A stretch of 64,000 nucleotides of DNA from MGIIa-L3 sp038150305 (GTDB lineage Archaea; Thermoplasmatota; Poseidoniia; Poseidoniales; Poseidoniaceae): contig JAYOTG010000007.1 of the NCBI GenBank assembly GCA_038150305.1, positions 1 through 64,000 of the forward strand. Reading direction: 5' to 3'. The notes under the pieces were generated by a model. The model was not told the DNA's origin. It ran no database searches and worked only from the letters and a program-made list of their open reading frames with translations. Of the stretch, positions 25,931-35,449 are shown in pieces (position 1 is the stretch's first letter; each line of letters opens with the position of its first letter). A program made the translations under genes and the position numbers.

Positions 25931-28900
25931 ATGGTGGATACCATGTCTGGACGGCGACCCCTGAGCAGCATTTCACTCGTCACCCTCCTTCTCATGTCCC
26001 TCATGGTCGGCATGGTGACGGTCCCGACCGTGTCTGCCAACAACGAGACCAAAAACGGAGTGGTCGTTGGAACGGAAACCTGGTCCGGAACGCACACCTT
26101 GACCGGTGACGTCGAGGTCGCGGAAGGTGCCAAGCTGATCATCAACGCCGGCACGACCGTCAACGTCCCCGCGGGTTACTTCATCAACGTCAAGGGCGCC
26201 ATCTGCGCGGGTGATGCGGCGTGCGGTGCGACGCAAGGGAGCCAGAGTTCTCCGGTGCGCTTTTTGTGGGGCACGCCTTCCAACTGGTCTGCGGAAGGCC
26301 GCTGTTATTCCCCCAACTCTCAAGTGCCCTTGTACAACACGGACGCCGCCTGTGGCGGTGGCGTGATTGTCCGGGACACCATCGACGAAGCGATCACCAG
26401 CTTCAACTTCGTTCATTTCGAGAAGGCCTACGGATTCCCGATCTACTCGGCGAACGCGCAGAAGTACCTCTTCGGAGCGCTCATTTTTGACGGTTCGAAC
26501 GTGAACGCAAACGGACTCTCGTTCTCCGACATCAACACGAGTAACGTCATCGCGGTCAACGCGGCTTCGCCCATCATCACGGATTCCGACTTTGCCTTGG
26601 GCGTTGACGAGCAGTCCTACAAGGCTGCGGCGATTCAAGCCTATGGTGCTGGTCTTGGCATCCTCTCGACCATGGAAGTGCGCGGCTCTTCCTTCACCGG
26701 TGATACCGAGGCCCAGTGCGGGAACCAGGGCGGCGGATTTTCGCTGATTTACACCGAGGATTCCTACATTCGTCTGGACAACTTGGACATCGGCGACAAC
26801 GCTTACGGCGTGTTCATGCGCGGCACGTCGGGATGGTTGACGAACTCCACGTTCGACACCCTATGCAACGCCATCGACACCAACTCGTTCAAGCAGACCG
26901 GTGACATCGAGCACACCCTGTACATCGACAACAACGTCATCACGACCGGCGAGGGGGCCGGAATCACCGCCTATGACGGTGCGCGCGTCTCGGCGACGGG
27001 CAACACCATCTCTGGTGCCAGCAGCGGTTCCGGCTTTGGCATTCGTTCGTCCATCGTTGAAATCTACAACAACGACATCGGCCCGATCGAGGGATACAAC
27101 GGCCTGTGGATTTACGGTTCCTCGGACGTCATCGCAGAAAACAACACCATCCACGACACCACCTTCGAGCCCGTGGTGCTTGGCGAATACCACTACAAGG
27201 ACCAAGGCTGGAGCGTTCCCGCCCCAAGTGCAAACCGGATGTATTTCGCAAACAACATCATTGAGAACAACTCCGGGACCTGCAATTCGAACTACATGTA
27301 CGGCGGAGACTTCGCCTGCCCCGCCATCCACGTGTTCATGGCCAGCGCCACCATCGAAAACAACCGCGTCGCCAACAACATGGGTGACGCCCTGCGCGTG
27401 AACGGTGGCATCGTCAACGTCCAGGACAACGACATGGAGACTGGGGACTTTGCTGTCCGCATCTTCCAGTTTGACGACAACTACGGCAACAAGTACGGTT
27501 CGATTGGGTACTTCTCAGGCAACACGTGGAACAACGCGACGCAGGTCTACAACGTCACCGAGTCTCGCATTACGGTGCAGTCTGAATTCATCCCAGACGT
27601 GGCTTCAGGCTTCCCGGTCATGCTGGCGTGGGAGGGTGCAGAGTGCCCCTACGTGACCGACGAGTGCCTGCAACTTCCCGTGTCGGCAGAACTGCCACCA
27701 CGCGACATGCCGTTGGCCATCGAGCTGGTGTCCAACTCCACGGTGTTCTCGTACGCCGACCTTCAGAACTTCGACACCTCGAAGATCTTCGTGCAGAACC
27801 AGAACTCCGAGTGGGGCACGCAGGTTCGGCAAGGCGAACTGGTCCGGTATCAGGTCAAGGCAGCAGGTTCGAACGTGGCCGACGCCACCGTTGTCATTCG
27901 CGATTCGGTGGGCCTCCCACTCTACGAACTCGAAACCGATGCCTTCGGATTCACCGACTTCGTGTCGCTGCCCAGCGACTTCCTCATCGACCGCAACTGG
28001 AACCACGTCGTCGGCGACACGGCCGTTGACGTTCCTGGAACGCCAGAAGTCGAAGCCATCGACGAGAACTCCTGCGCCGACGGGTACGACAACGACGGCG
28101 ACACAAAGGTCGACACGGCTGATGAGGATTGTGCCAACGGACGTGAGCAGGCCTTCTACACGGTCGAGGCCTACAAGTTTGGCAAGGGCGAGAAGACCTT
28201 CTCGTTCACCCTGACCGGTGGAATTGACGACATCATCAACCTCGACAATTTGCGGCCGAGCGTCGTGGTCGACCAACTTGACGGAGCGTCCTTTGCCACC
28301 ACGGTCACCCTGACGGGAACCGCATGGGACGGCATCGCTGGAAGCGGCAGCCCCGGCGAATACGCATTGGATCAGATCGCCTATGAGAAGCAATTCGGCG
28401 TTGTGAAGCGCGTTGAGGTTCAGCCACCCGGCAGCCAATCGTGGTATTCCGCAACGGACACCTCCGGTGCGAACGGTGAAATCACCCGCGACAACCACCC
28501 CTTCAAGACCTGGTCCTTCGAATGGGACCTCTCCGGTCACCCTGAGGGTGAGAGCGACGTGACCTTCCGCGTTCGCGCCTTCGACGGGTTGGACACGTCT
28601 CCGCAAGAAACCCGCAAGTACAAGCTCAACCTCGTTCCTCCGACCCTCATCCTCAACGAACCGCTGGACGGTTCCACCCACAGGAACGGAAAGGTGCTCT
28701 TCACTGGCACGGCCACGGACCCATACGTGGGCGTTCAAGGCTCGGACGTCCAGCAGATCTGGTTCAACATCACCGGTCCCAACGACTACTTCTCGCACCT
28801 GTACACCCAGGGCCAGACCGCTTGGGAATACCAGTGGAACTTCGAAGACCTGCCCAGCGGTGAGTACACCTTCGAGGTCTGGGCCGCCGACTCCGACTTC

Positions 28901-30271
28901 TGCATCGACTGGCCTGACGGCTGCAACGTGGAACGTCGCACCCTCATCATCGAGAACGACAACACGCCACCCTTCGTGACCGTTGACGCCTACACGGCCG
29001 ACGGTGAACTCGTGATCGACGGTGGCATCCTCCGCGCCAGCGAGGACTCTTACCTCCAGGGTGGCGCGTTGGACAACGACGGCCAAGTGACCCGTGTTGA
29101 AGTGCAAGTCCTGGACCTTGCGTCCAGCATCTTGATGTCCGACGAGGAACTCATCGTCACGCAATTCCTCTCCAACGGTGCATGGCAGGTGATGTGGGAC
29201 ACCTCCGACTACATCCACGACCAGCAGTACGAGATCATCGTGCGCGCCTACGATGGCGAGGATTACTCCGATGAAGTCCGTAAACGCATCCGCATTGACA
29301 ACCCCGTTGACCGCGAAAACAACGCACCGACCTTCAACGGGCTCGAATGGCCGCAGACCTTGACCATCTTCTGCGACAAGAACTCGAACAGCATCGACCG
29401 TTGTGGTGCGGGTGAGAGCATTGACCTGGCGGCGTTCTTCAGCGACGCAGACGTGGATTCGACCTTCCTCATCTATGACGTGTTTGACGATCCGGCGACC
29501 TTCGAGGACGACGATTACCCTGCGTACATCACCATCAACTCACGTGGCGTGGCCACCTACAACCCGATGGACGGCATGGCCCAGACCACGACCGAAATCA
29601 GCGAATGGTCCCTCGAGCAAGTCATGTTTGAGGCCCAGGACGAATACGGCTCCGTGGCCTATTCCTTCCGCGTGAACTTCCTCGTCCGTGCCGTCGAGTT
29701 CGACGTCCAGAAGATCAGCAACGAAGAATACCTCGACACCGACGTGCCCGCGACCTTCTCTGGGACCGGTCTCCCCGGATCAACGGTTTCGGTGCGCACC
29801 GAAGCCGGTGGAATCCGCTTGAACTCCACGCGCGTGCTCTCCGACGGTACGTGGACCATGGACGTCACGCTGACGCAACTCAACAGCGACCAGGCCACGA
29901 AGATCTACTTCGAGATGGACGGTCAAGACAGCAGTTCACAGTACACCATCACACCCGCTTCCGCGGCGCAGGGCGGTCTCTCGATGATCTGGATCATTGT
30001 CGGTGCCCTGTTGGCCGTGGTGGTCCTTGCCGGTGTCGTTTTGACCTTCTTCGTGGAATACGAGGAGTTCGAGGAAGAAGCCGACGCGTCAACGGCACAG
30101 GTGGAGGAAGACCCCTACGCGTGGGCCAAGAAGGCGGCGCCTGAAATTCCTGCCCAGCAGGAGACTCAAGCAGCGGCGCCAGCAGCGAGCTCCCAACATC
30201 CGGGTTGGCTTTGGGATGCGGCAACGAACCAGTGGGTCCCGGACCCCGATTACGTGCCGTCCACCGAGTGA
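25931..30271 (+). CDS. Large anchored surface protein: parallel beta-helix, Ig-like modules, tryptophan-rich cytosolic tail
   Basis: A 1446-residue type I membrane protein. A signal peptide ends near TVSANNET. Residues from about 45 to 560 show repeated short strands with Asn ladders (GISAYDGARVSATGNTIS-like turns, IVEIYNNDIGPI, SDVIAENNTIHD), typical of NosD/PbH1 right-handed beta-helices. Near 715 a Cys-flanked Asp cluster (SCADGYDNDGDTKVD...EDC) resembles the MopE-type metal-binding motif. Three or more Ig/cadherin-like modules follow, with phrases such as TLILNEPLDGSTHRNGKVLF. A span (MIWIIVGALLAVVVLAGVVL) is followed by an acidic segment and a tail ending PGWLWDAATNQWVPDPDYV. It could bind surface polysaccharide; no enzyme activity is evident. 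ATG 25943 is an alternative start. The STAND ATPase gene begins nine bases after the stop. Confidence 0.87.
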   Translation: MVDTMSGRRPLSSISLVTLLLMSLMVGMVTVPTVSANNETKNGVVVGTETWSGTHTLTGDVEVAEGAKLIINAGTTVNVPAGYFINVKGAICAGDAACGATQGSQSSPVRFLWGTPSNWSAEGRCYSPNSQVPLYNTDAACGGGVIVRDTIDEAITSFNFVHFEKAYGFPIYSANAQKYLFGALIFDGSNVNANGLSFSDINTSNVIAVNAASPIITDSDFALGVDEQSYKAAAIQAYGAGLGILSTMEVRGSSFTGDTEAQCGNQGGGFSLIYTEDSYIRLDNLDIGDNAYGVFMRGTSGWLTNSTFDTLCNAIDTNSFKQTGDIEHTLYIDNNVITTGEGAGITAYDGARVSATGNTISGASSGSGFGIRSSIVEIYNNDIGPIEGYNGLWIYGSSDVIAENNTIHDTTFEPVVLGEYHYKDQGWSVPAPSANRMYFANNIIENNSGTCNSNYMYGGDFACPAIHVFMASATIENNRVANNMGDALRVNGGIVNVQDNDMETGDFAVRIFQFDDNYGNKYGSIGYFSGNTWNNATQVYNVTESRITVQSEFIPDVASGFPVMLAWEGAECPYVTDECLQLPVSAELPPRDMPLAIELVSNSTVFSYADLQNFDTSKIFVQNQNSEWGTQVRQGELVRYQVKAAGSNVADATVVIRDSVGLPLYELETDAFGFTDFVSLPSDFLIDRNWNHVVGDTAVDVPGTPEVEAIDENSCADGYDNDGDTKVDTADEDCANGREQAFYTVEAYKFGKGEKTFSFTLTGGIDDIINLDNLRPSVVVDQLDGASFATTVTLTGTAWDGIAGSGSPGEYALDQIAYEKQFGVVKRVEVQPPGSQSWYSATDTSGANGEITRDNHPFKTWSFEWDLSGHPEGESDVTFRVRAFDGLDTSPQETRKYKLNLVPPTLILNEPLDGSTHRNGKVLFTGTATDPYVGVQGSDVQQIWFNITGPNDYFSHLYTQGQTAWEYQWNFEDLPSGEYTFEVWAADSDFCIDWPDGCNVERRTLIIENDNTPPFVTVDAYTADGELVIDGGILRASEDSYLQGGALDNDGQVTRVEVQVLDLASSILMSDEELIVTQFLSNGAWQVMWDTSDYIHDQQYEIIVRAYDGEDYSDEVRKRIRIDNPVDRENNAPTFNGLEWPQTLTIFCDKNSNSIDRCGAGESIDLAAFFSDADVDSTFLIYDVFDDPATFEDDDYPAYITINSRGVATYNPMDGMAQTTTEISEWSLEQVMFEAQDEYGSVAYSFRVNFLVRAVEFDVQKISNEEYLDTDVPATFSGTGLPGSTVSVRTEAGGIRLNSTRVLSDGTWTMDVTLTQLNSDQATKIYFEMDGQDSSSQYTITPASAAQGGLSMIWIIVGALLAVVVLAGVVLTFFVEYEEFEEEADASTAQVEEDPYAWAKKAAPEIPAQQETQAAAPAASSQHPGWLWDAATNQWVPDPDYVPSTE

Positions 30272-30280
30272 GGGCGAACC

Positions 30281-32809
30281 TTGAGCGGCAATCCGAAGCC
30301 AGGGGTGCAGGAACGCATCCTGCTCCATCTGAGGGACTACGTGGACTACAAGTCCAGCGTCGAGGTGCCCTTCGCGCTTTCGCAAATGGGCATCGCCAAC
30401 GCCGTGGCCATCGCACGATCAAACGTCCCGCGTGCCATCGCTTCGCTGAAGGATTCAGGGCTTCTGGTTGAGCGGCAGGCGCACGTGTCCGGCGTCGCCC
30501 GAAAGCGCAAGGCGTATTTCCTCACCGATGGGGGCATCACCACCGCCGAGGAGACGTGGCAACGCCTGCGTGAGCACCCCGTGCATTGCCTCCTCGAGGA
30601 CGGCTCATCGAAGCGCAGTGAACTCGGGTCCGTCCACGAAGTGCTCCCCTTCCCGATGCGGCCGGTGGACGTCATCCGCTACATGGACGACAACGGGGTG
30701 TTGGACGTTCGCGGACTCTCGCCTGATCTGGTGGACCGCGACCTCTCCAAGCACGTGGAAAAGCAGTTGGTCACGTCGTTGGCTGACCTTCCGCGCGTCA
30801 GAAAATTCTACGGTCGCGAACGCGAACTGGATCACATCGTCAGCCTGCTTGATGCACGGGCCACCACCCTCCTCGTTCCCGGGATTGCCGGTATTGGCAA
30901 GACCACCGTGGCGGGGAAGTTGGTCGAGCGCTTCACGCATCGTCGGAACATCCTCTACCACCGTTGCCAGGATTGGGAGAGCGCCCGTGCCTGTTTGGAG
31001 TCCGTGGCCGAGTGGTTGGCGAACATGGGGGATGCCTCCTTTTCGGATTACCTTGCCGCGACCCCGGTGCCGCAGCCTTCCGACGCTGCCCGGCTGATTG
31101 CAGATGCCCTCTCAGGCACACCGTCGTTGCTGATCTTGGACGACTACCACAAGGTCTCCGACGCGGTCCTCCATCAAACCGTCCAAGCGCTGGCGCTCAA
31201 CCTCATCGAAGCAGAAGATTTGGTCGGTTTGGTGCTCTTCTCCCGTTCGTTCAAGCCCGTCGTGGCCGCAAAGGACGCGGAAGGGAGGATTTCCAGTTTC
31301 GTGTTGCCGCTGGACGGGCTTGATCCCGAGGCCACGCGTCAGTTGCTCAGCAGCTTCGAGGACCTTTCGGACGAGCAGTGGCTCCACATCCACGGGCTGT
31401 CGCGAGGGCATCCATTGGTGCTTGAATTGATCAACCGCGGGGCATCCGCGGGGGCATACCACGAGTCCCTTGAGGCCTATGTGTCGGCAGAGATTTTCTC
31501 CAAGTTGAGCGCAGAGGAAAAGCGCGTGCTCTCCGCCTTGTCCGTGTTCAGAGAATCCGTGTCGCTTGACGCGCTCGGTCAGCAGGACATCGACCTCGAC
31601 GTGCTTGATTCCCTGGTCGATCAGGGCCTGGCTCGGCAGGCGGACAGCAACACGTTTGACGTGCACGACCTCATCCGTGAATTCCTTCTACGGAGCCTCG
31701 ACGAGCAGCAGCGCCAGGACCTTCACCGTCGTTGCATCGCGTGGTACGCCGAGCACCACACCACTGCAGAGCAACTTGTGGAGTACATTCACCACCTCAT
31801 CGCGTGCGATGAAATCGAGGATGCGGTCAACCTGTTGACCAACGAGGGTCGTGGCTTGGTCAGCAAGGGGCACATGGAGGTCCTCACCCTGCTCGAACGC
31901 GTTCCCTTCGAGGACCTTGCAGACTCGGATGGCGCAAGGTTGCACCAACTCTCTGGGGAAGTCTTGGCGCTCCAAGGACGGCTCGAGGATGCACATCTTG
32001 CGCTGGCCTCCGCGCTGGAGGGTGCACTCAACGCCAAGGACAGGCGTACGGCGTCAGAAGTTCGCTCCACCTTGGCGGACGTCGCCCTGAAACAAGGCCG
32101 CCCGGATGAGGCCCTTGAGCTCCACAGCGAGGCCCTCGAGGGCTTCATTGCCATGGAAGACGAGCAGGGCGCCACCCGGACCTACAACAACATGGGCTAC
32201 CTTTTGCGCAGGAAAAACGACCAGAAGGGAGCACTCGAAGCGTATGCACAGGTCGAGATCATCCTCTCAACCACCTCATCTCCCGACGAATTGGTCGGCT
32301 CACGCATCAGTCTGGCTCGAGCCTTCCTCGATCTTGGTGAAGTGGACCGAGCACGTGACCACGCCATCATGGCCTTTGAGCGCACGGACGGCGGCGAGGA
32401 GCGCATGCTCCACGCTCGCGCACAGGCTGTGCTCGGTCGCTACTACGCCAAGATGAAGGACACCGAACTGGCCTTGCACCACTACTCGAGCGCCGTCGAA
32501 GCGCTTGCACAAGGCGGCGATGTCCTGGCGACCGTGGAAATCAGCATCCTTCTCGGAGAAGTGCACGAAGACGGCGGGCGCGTCGAGGAGGCCACCGAAC
32601 AGTACCGCCAAGCCCTCGTCATCGCCGAAGCGAACGACCTTCGCATGCAAATCGGTGAATTGTTGTCCAAATTGGGGGGCGTGACGCCGGACAAGCAGCG
32701 GCGGATGGAATACCTCCAACGTGCGCTGACGGTCTTCCGCGAATTGGGTGCGAAATCACGAATGCGAGACGTGCAAGCACAAGTTCACGCCGCGGTCATG
32801 AACCGTTGA
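30281..32809 (+). CDS. STAND-type ATPase with N-terminal winged helix and C-terminal TPR repeats
   Basis: An 842-residue cytosolic protein starting with TTG. Residues 10-95 form a winged-helix DNA-binding-like domain (IARSNVPRAIASLKDSGLLVER ... AYFLTDGG). The NTPase core has a Walker A GIAGIGKTT (Gly201 to Thr209, Lys207) and a Walker B LLILDDYH (Asp287/Asp288). FSRSFKP (sensor region) and a downstream helical/winged segment (LSALSVFRESVSLDAL ... VHDLIREFLL) follow, as in NB-ARC/MalT-type STAND proteins. From about 490 to 842 there are tandem TPR-like helices (ALELHSEALEGF, TYNNMGYLLRRK, ALHHYSSAVEAL, EQYRQALVIAE). STAND proteins are ATP-driven switches that oligomerise on sensing a ligand; with a winged helix the output may be transcription. 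The gene starts nine bases after the surface protein, so the two are probably one transcript. The 3' end overlaps the pilin-like gene on the other strand by 14 bases. Confidence 0.85.
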   Translation: MSGNPKPGVQERILLHLRDYVDYKSSVEVPFALSQMGIANAVAIARSNVPRAIASLKDSGLLVERQAHVSGVARKRKAYFLTDGGITTAEETWQRLREHPVHCLLEDGSSKRSELGSVHEVLPFPMRPVDVIRYMDDNGVLDVRGLSPDLVDRDLSKHVEKQLVTSLADLPRVRKFYGRERELDHIVSLLDARATTLLVPGIAGIGKTTVAGKLVERFTHRRNILYHRCQDWESARACLESVAEWLANMGDASFSDYLAATPVPQPSDAARLIADALSGTPSLLILDDYHKVSDAVLHQTVQALALNLIEAEDLVGLVLFSRSFKPVVAAKDAEGRISSFVLPLDGLDPEATRQLLSSFEDLSDEQWLHIHGLSRGHPLVLELINRGASAGAYHESLEAYVSAEIFSKLSAEEKRVLSALSVFRESVSLDALGQQDIDLDVLDSLVDQGLARQADSNTFDVHDLIREFLLRSLDEQQRQDLHRRCIAWYAEHHTTAEQLVEYIHHLIACDEIEDAVNLLTNEGRGLVSKGHMEVLTLLERVPFEDLADSDGARLHQLSGEVLALQGRLEDAHLALASALEGALNAKDRRTASEVRSTLADVALKQGRPDEALELHSEALEGFIAMEDEQGATRTYNNMGYLLRRKNDQKGALEAYAQVEIILSTTSSPDELVGSRISLARAFLDLGEVDRARDHAIMAFERTDGGEERMLHARAQAVLGRYYAKMKDTELALHHYSSAVEALAQGGDVLATVEISILLGEVHEDGGRVEEATEQYRQALVIAEANDLRMQIGELLSKLGGVTPDKQRRMEYLQRALTVFRELGAKSRMRDVQAQVHAAVMNR

Positions 32810-33278
32810 GCGTGTCCAGCGGTGGGATGAGCGCGATGCGCGTGACGCCTTGGTCATAGATGACCCAGATGGCTTCGACGCCGGCAAGCACCACCTCACC
32901 TTCGTGTGTGGCGGGTCCAAGACCAGAGAGGTCCACCGCTGAATCCAGGTCACCACCGGTGTGGTCCAGGCGAAGTTCGTCTTGGCTCAGCACGAGGGTC
33001 ATCGTGGTTTCATCCGCCTCGGAGGGCCGCCAATCCACCCGTTCGACGTAGCGAAGATCAGCATCCAATCGCGCTGCATCGTCGGCCCGCTCCACCGCCT
33101 CGGCGACATCGTCGAGGTTGGCTTGGATGGCTGTGGCGTTCCAACGCTCCCGTGTGGCGGTTTCAATCCCGTATGCCCAGACGCCGAACATCGAGAGGAG
33201 CACCACGCCAAGCAGGAAGGTGAAGACGTACCCCAATTCGGTGGCCGCAGCCCCGTCGTCATGTCGGCTCTGCCTCAT
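32796..33278 (-). CDS. Small archaeal pilin-like membrane protein
   Basis: A 160-residue protein. A short charged leader (MRQSRHDDGAAATELGYV) precedes a hydrophobic helix (FTFLLGVVLLSMFGVWAYGIE), and the rest is soluble. The arrangement, a charged N-terminus, a small-residue cluster with a Glu about five residues after it, then one helix, is that of class III signal peptide proteins (type IV pilins) cleaved by PibD-like peptidase. The body has a Glu/Asp/Arg-rich helix and a mixed beta part with VIYDQGVTRIALIPP. Its ATG overlaps the stop of the upstream gene by four bases (33275-33278), and it is the last of three such genes. The longer frame from 33356 is rejected because the extra residues lie inside the upstream gene and break the pilin leader. 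I infer a minor pilin or pseudopilin. Confidence 0.78.
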   Translation of the reverse strand: MRQSRHDDGAAATELGYVFTFLLGVVLLSMFGVWAYGIETATRERWNATAIQANLDDVAEAVERADDAARLDADLRYVERVDWRPSEADETTMTLVLSQDELRLDHTGGDLDSAVDLSGLGPATHEGEVVLAGVEAIWVIYDQGVTRIALIPPLDTLNGS

Positions 33279-35449
33279 AGGTTCACCTCGCGCATGCTGA
33301 CGTCCAAATGAGCGATTTGAAGGGAGAACTGAATCGCCTCTCCTCCGGTATGCCACACGGATTCGGTGGTGCCCATGGCGGGGTCAGGGACCCATCCGAC
33401 GTAATCGGTGAGCAAATCCAGCCGACCAGGGTACACGGTCCAATCTGCGCTGCCTTCGAGCGCGTAGGAGCCGACTTCAGCGACCGCCCCACCGTAGGGG
33501 CCCGTCCAGCCACGGCGTACTTCAAAGGCCTGAGCCGAGGCCATGACGTCCCTTGATTGCAGGGTCATCGTCAGGTCCACGGCACCTGCACCCTGGGGGC
33601 TGTTGACGCTTGGGTGCATGGCGGGGATCGTGGCTGCAAACCTTGGGCCCGGTCCGCCGCGATCGGTCGGCGCCCGCAGCACAAGCGGGTCGAACTCCGG
33701 ATGGTTGGTCATGACCGCGCCTCCGGCATAGGCCACTTCCATGCCAAGGATGGAGGATTGGAAGGCGTATTGAAGGCGGGAAAGATGGACGGCATATACG
33801 CTTCCAATGGGATGGAGGTCGTCGCCTTCGACGAGGCCGTAGACACGCACCTCGAGTCCTGAGGGGTGGGCGCCACTGCGCCAAGCGGCGGATTGGTCCT
33901 GCGGTTCGAAGCCAACGGTTTGGCTCCATGGCAGGTCAAGCCTGACCCATCCGCTCGCTTCGATTCCGACGGCAAGGCAGCGTGCTTCACCGTCGTGCAG
34001 GCCAATGGCTGCACCGTGTTCACCGACGACCTCGGTCACGCGGATGCCGTCGCCGGTGGCGTTGATCCTGCTCTCTGCGATCGATGGGAGCGTGTGCGTG
34101 GTGTTGGCCTCGACATCGAGTGTGGTGTTGCTTGTGTCAACCAAAACGATGCTCTGCGCCCCGGACAGCGCGATGTCATGGTGCGTTGATGGGCCGTCGC
34201 GCACGTCGAAGGCAAGCCCAGACGGGCCACCGGTATCGCTTGCGGGCAACATCCGCACCCCGTCCGCGGTCCCGTTCCCCGCCACCCACGTGGCGGCGAT
34301 GCGGGCGTTGGCAGAAAGCCAGGCGGGGCCCTGCGCTCCAATGGGGGGCCAATCGACCTCCACATGACCTCCTGGGGCGACGGTCCGCCCATCGCCACGC
34401 CACGTCACGGTGGTCGAGCTTTGCCCGGGGTTGGTCAGAATCAGGCGCCCCTCAGCGTCCGGGGGAAGGAAACTGGTGCCCATCATCGGTCCACGGTGGG
34501 CGTTCAACACCACCCTGCCGTGTCCATCGAGGTGACCCATGTGGACCAGCATGTCGGCTGGGGCGCTGCTGGTCAGGTGCAGCAAGGCAGCGGAACTGAG
34601 GTTCACTTCGATGCTTGCGCCATGCGCCACCTGGGCTTGGGCGGTGTCATCCATGATGACGCGACCCTGCTGGTCGGCCACGGTCCAATCGACCATCGCT
34701 CGATCAGCCGAGGTCATGTGCACCTGATGGACGCCGCTGGGGAGGGGCACGGTCCAAGCGCGCCCTGTGCCATCGACCGGGTCCTTATCGCTGGGCGGGA
34801 CCAACACGGCACCGCCATCGCCACGGAGGTACACCACGGTCAACGCGGCCTCGGCCGTCAGGCCAGCAGGTGCGGGGTCGAGGCGCACCACGTCTCCTGC
34901 GCGCAGGGCGAGGTCTTCGCCACCATCGGCAGGACTGACCTTCACCGGGCCCAAGGTTTCCGCCACGCCAGGCGTGACGCTGAGCACCATGGATTCGGCC
35001 CACGATGGTGTGGTGTAATGGAAGGGCCGATCTGCACCAAGCCGCAGGTCATCGAGGCAGACCGCGGTGGTTTCTGATTCAGGATGACGGACGTCAAATT
35101 CCGCATCGAAGTCAAGCAAGCCTCGCGACCGGAGTGTGTGGGATTCGGCCCACGTGGCGGCATACCACATGCCACTCGCGGTTTCGTCCCATCGCAGTTC
35201 TCCGTCAATGGGCCGGATTTCAACGTGCGCAACATCGCCGGGCATGCCCGTCTCAGACAGGGCATCGGCCCGCTGGGCCAAGAGGCCCATTTGCGAGGCC
35301 ATGTCGTTGCGTTCAATCGAGCCCTGCATCTCCATGATGACCGGCATCATGGAGGCCATCATCATCCCGATGATGGTGACCACACCACCAAAGAGGAGCA
35401 CGGTGGCCACGGTGGAGGAGACCGCCTCGTCTTCGCGCTGGAGCTTCAT
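33275..35449 (-). CDS. Large pilin-like surface protein
   Basis: A 724-residue protein with a type IV pilin-like N-terminus: MKLQREDEAVSSTVATVLLF, continuing in a helix through GGVVTIIGMMMASMMPVIMEM. DEAVSSTVATVLL resembles the DDxAVSxVxGVxL pattern of euryarchaeal pilins. After a coiled stretch the rest is a large beta-rich ectodomain of about 650 residues with no catalytic motif I recognise. Segments such as ASIEVNLSSAALLHLTSS and LTNPGQSSTTVTWRGDG look Ig-like. It is far longer than a structural pilin (120-250), so it may be a tip protein or adhesin carried on a pilin-type stem. Both ends overlap neighbouring pilin-like genes by four bases, indicating translational coupling. Confidence 0.8.
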   Translation of the reverse strand: MKLQREDEAVSSTVATVLLFGGVVTIIGMMMASMMPVIMEMQGSIERNDMASQMGLLAQRADALSETGMPGDVAHVEIRPIDGELRWDETASGMWYAATWAESHTLRSRGLLDFDAEFDVRHPESETTAVCLDDLRLGADRPFHYTTPSWAESMVLSVTPGVAETLGPVKVSPADGGEDLALRAGDVVRLDPAPAGLTAEAALTVVYLRGDGGAVLVPPSDKDPVDGTGRAWTVPLPSGVHQVHMTSADRAMVDWTVADQQGRVIMDDTAQAQVAHGASIEVNLSSAALLHLTSSAPADMLVHMGHLDGHGRVVLNAHRGPMMGTSFLPPDAEGRLILTNPGQSSTTVTWRGDGRTVAPGGHVEVDWPPIGAQGPAWLSANARIAATWVAGNGTADGVRMLPASDTGGPSGLAFDVRDGPSTHHDIALSGAQSIVLVDTSNTTLDVEANTTHTLPSIAESRINATGDGIRVTEVVGEHGAAIGLHDGEARCLAVGIEASGWVRLDLPWSQTVGFEPQDQSAAWRSGAHPSGLEVRVYGLVEGDDLHPIGSVYAVHLSRLQYAFQSSILGMEVAYAGGAVMTNHPEFDPLVLRAPTDRGGPGPRFAATIPAMHPSVNSPQGAGAVDLTMTLQSRDVMASAQAFEVRRGWTGPYGGAVAEVGSYALEGSADWTVYPGRLDLLTDYVGWVPDPAMGTTESVWHTGGEAIQFSLQIAHLDVSMREVNL

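Noticed and set aside
27605..29218. 537-residue minus-strand frame in the beta-helix protein gene
   Set aside because: Antisense shadow; composition and lack of motif argue against a gene.
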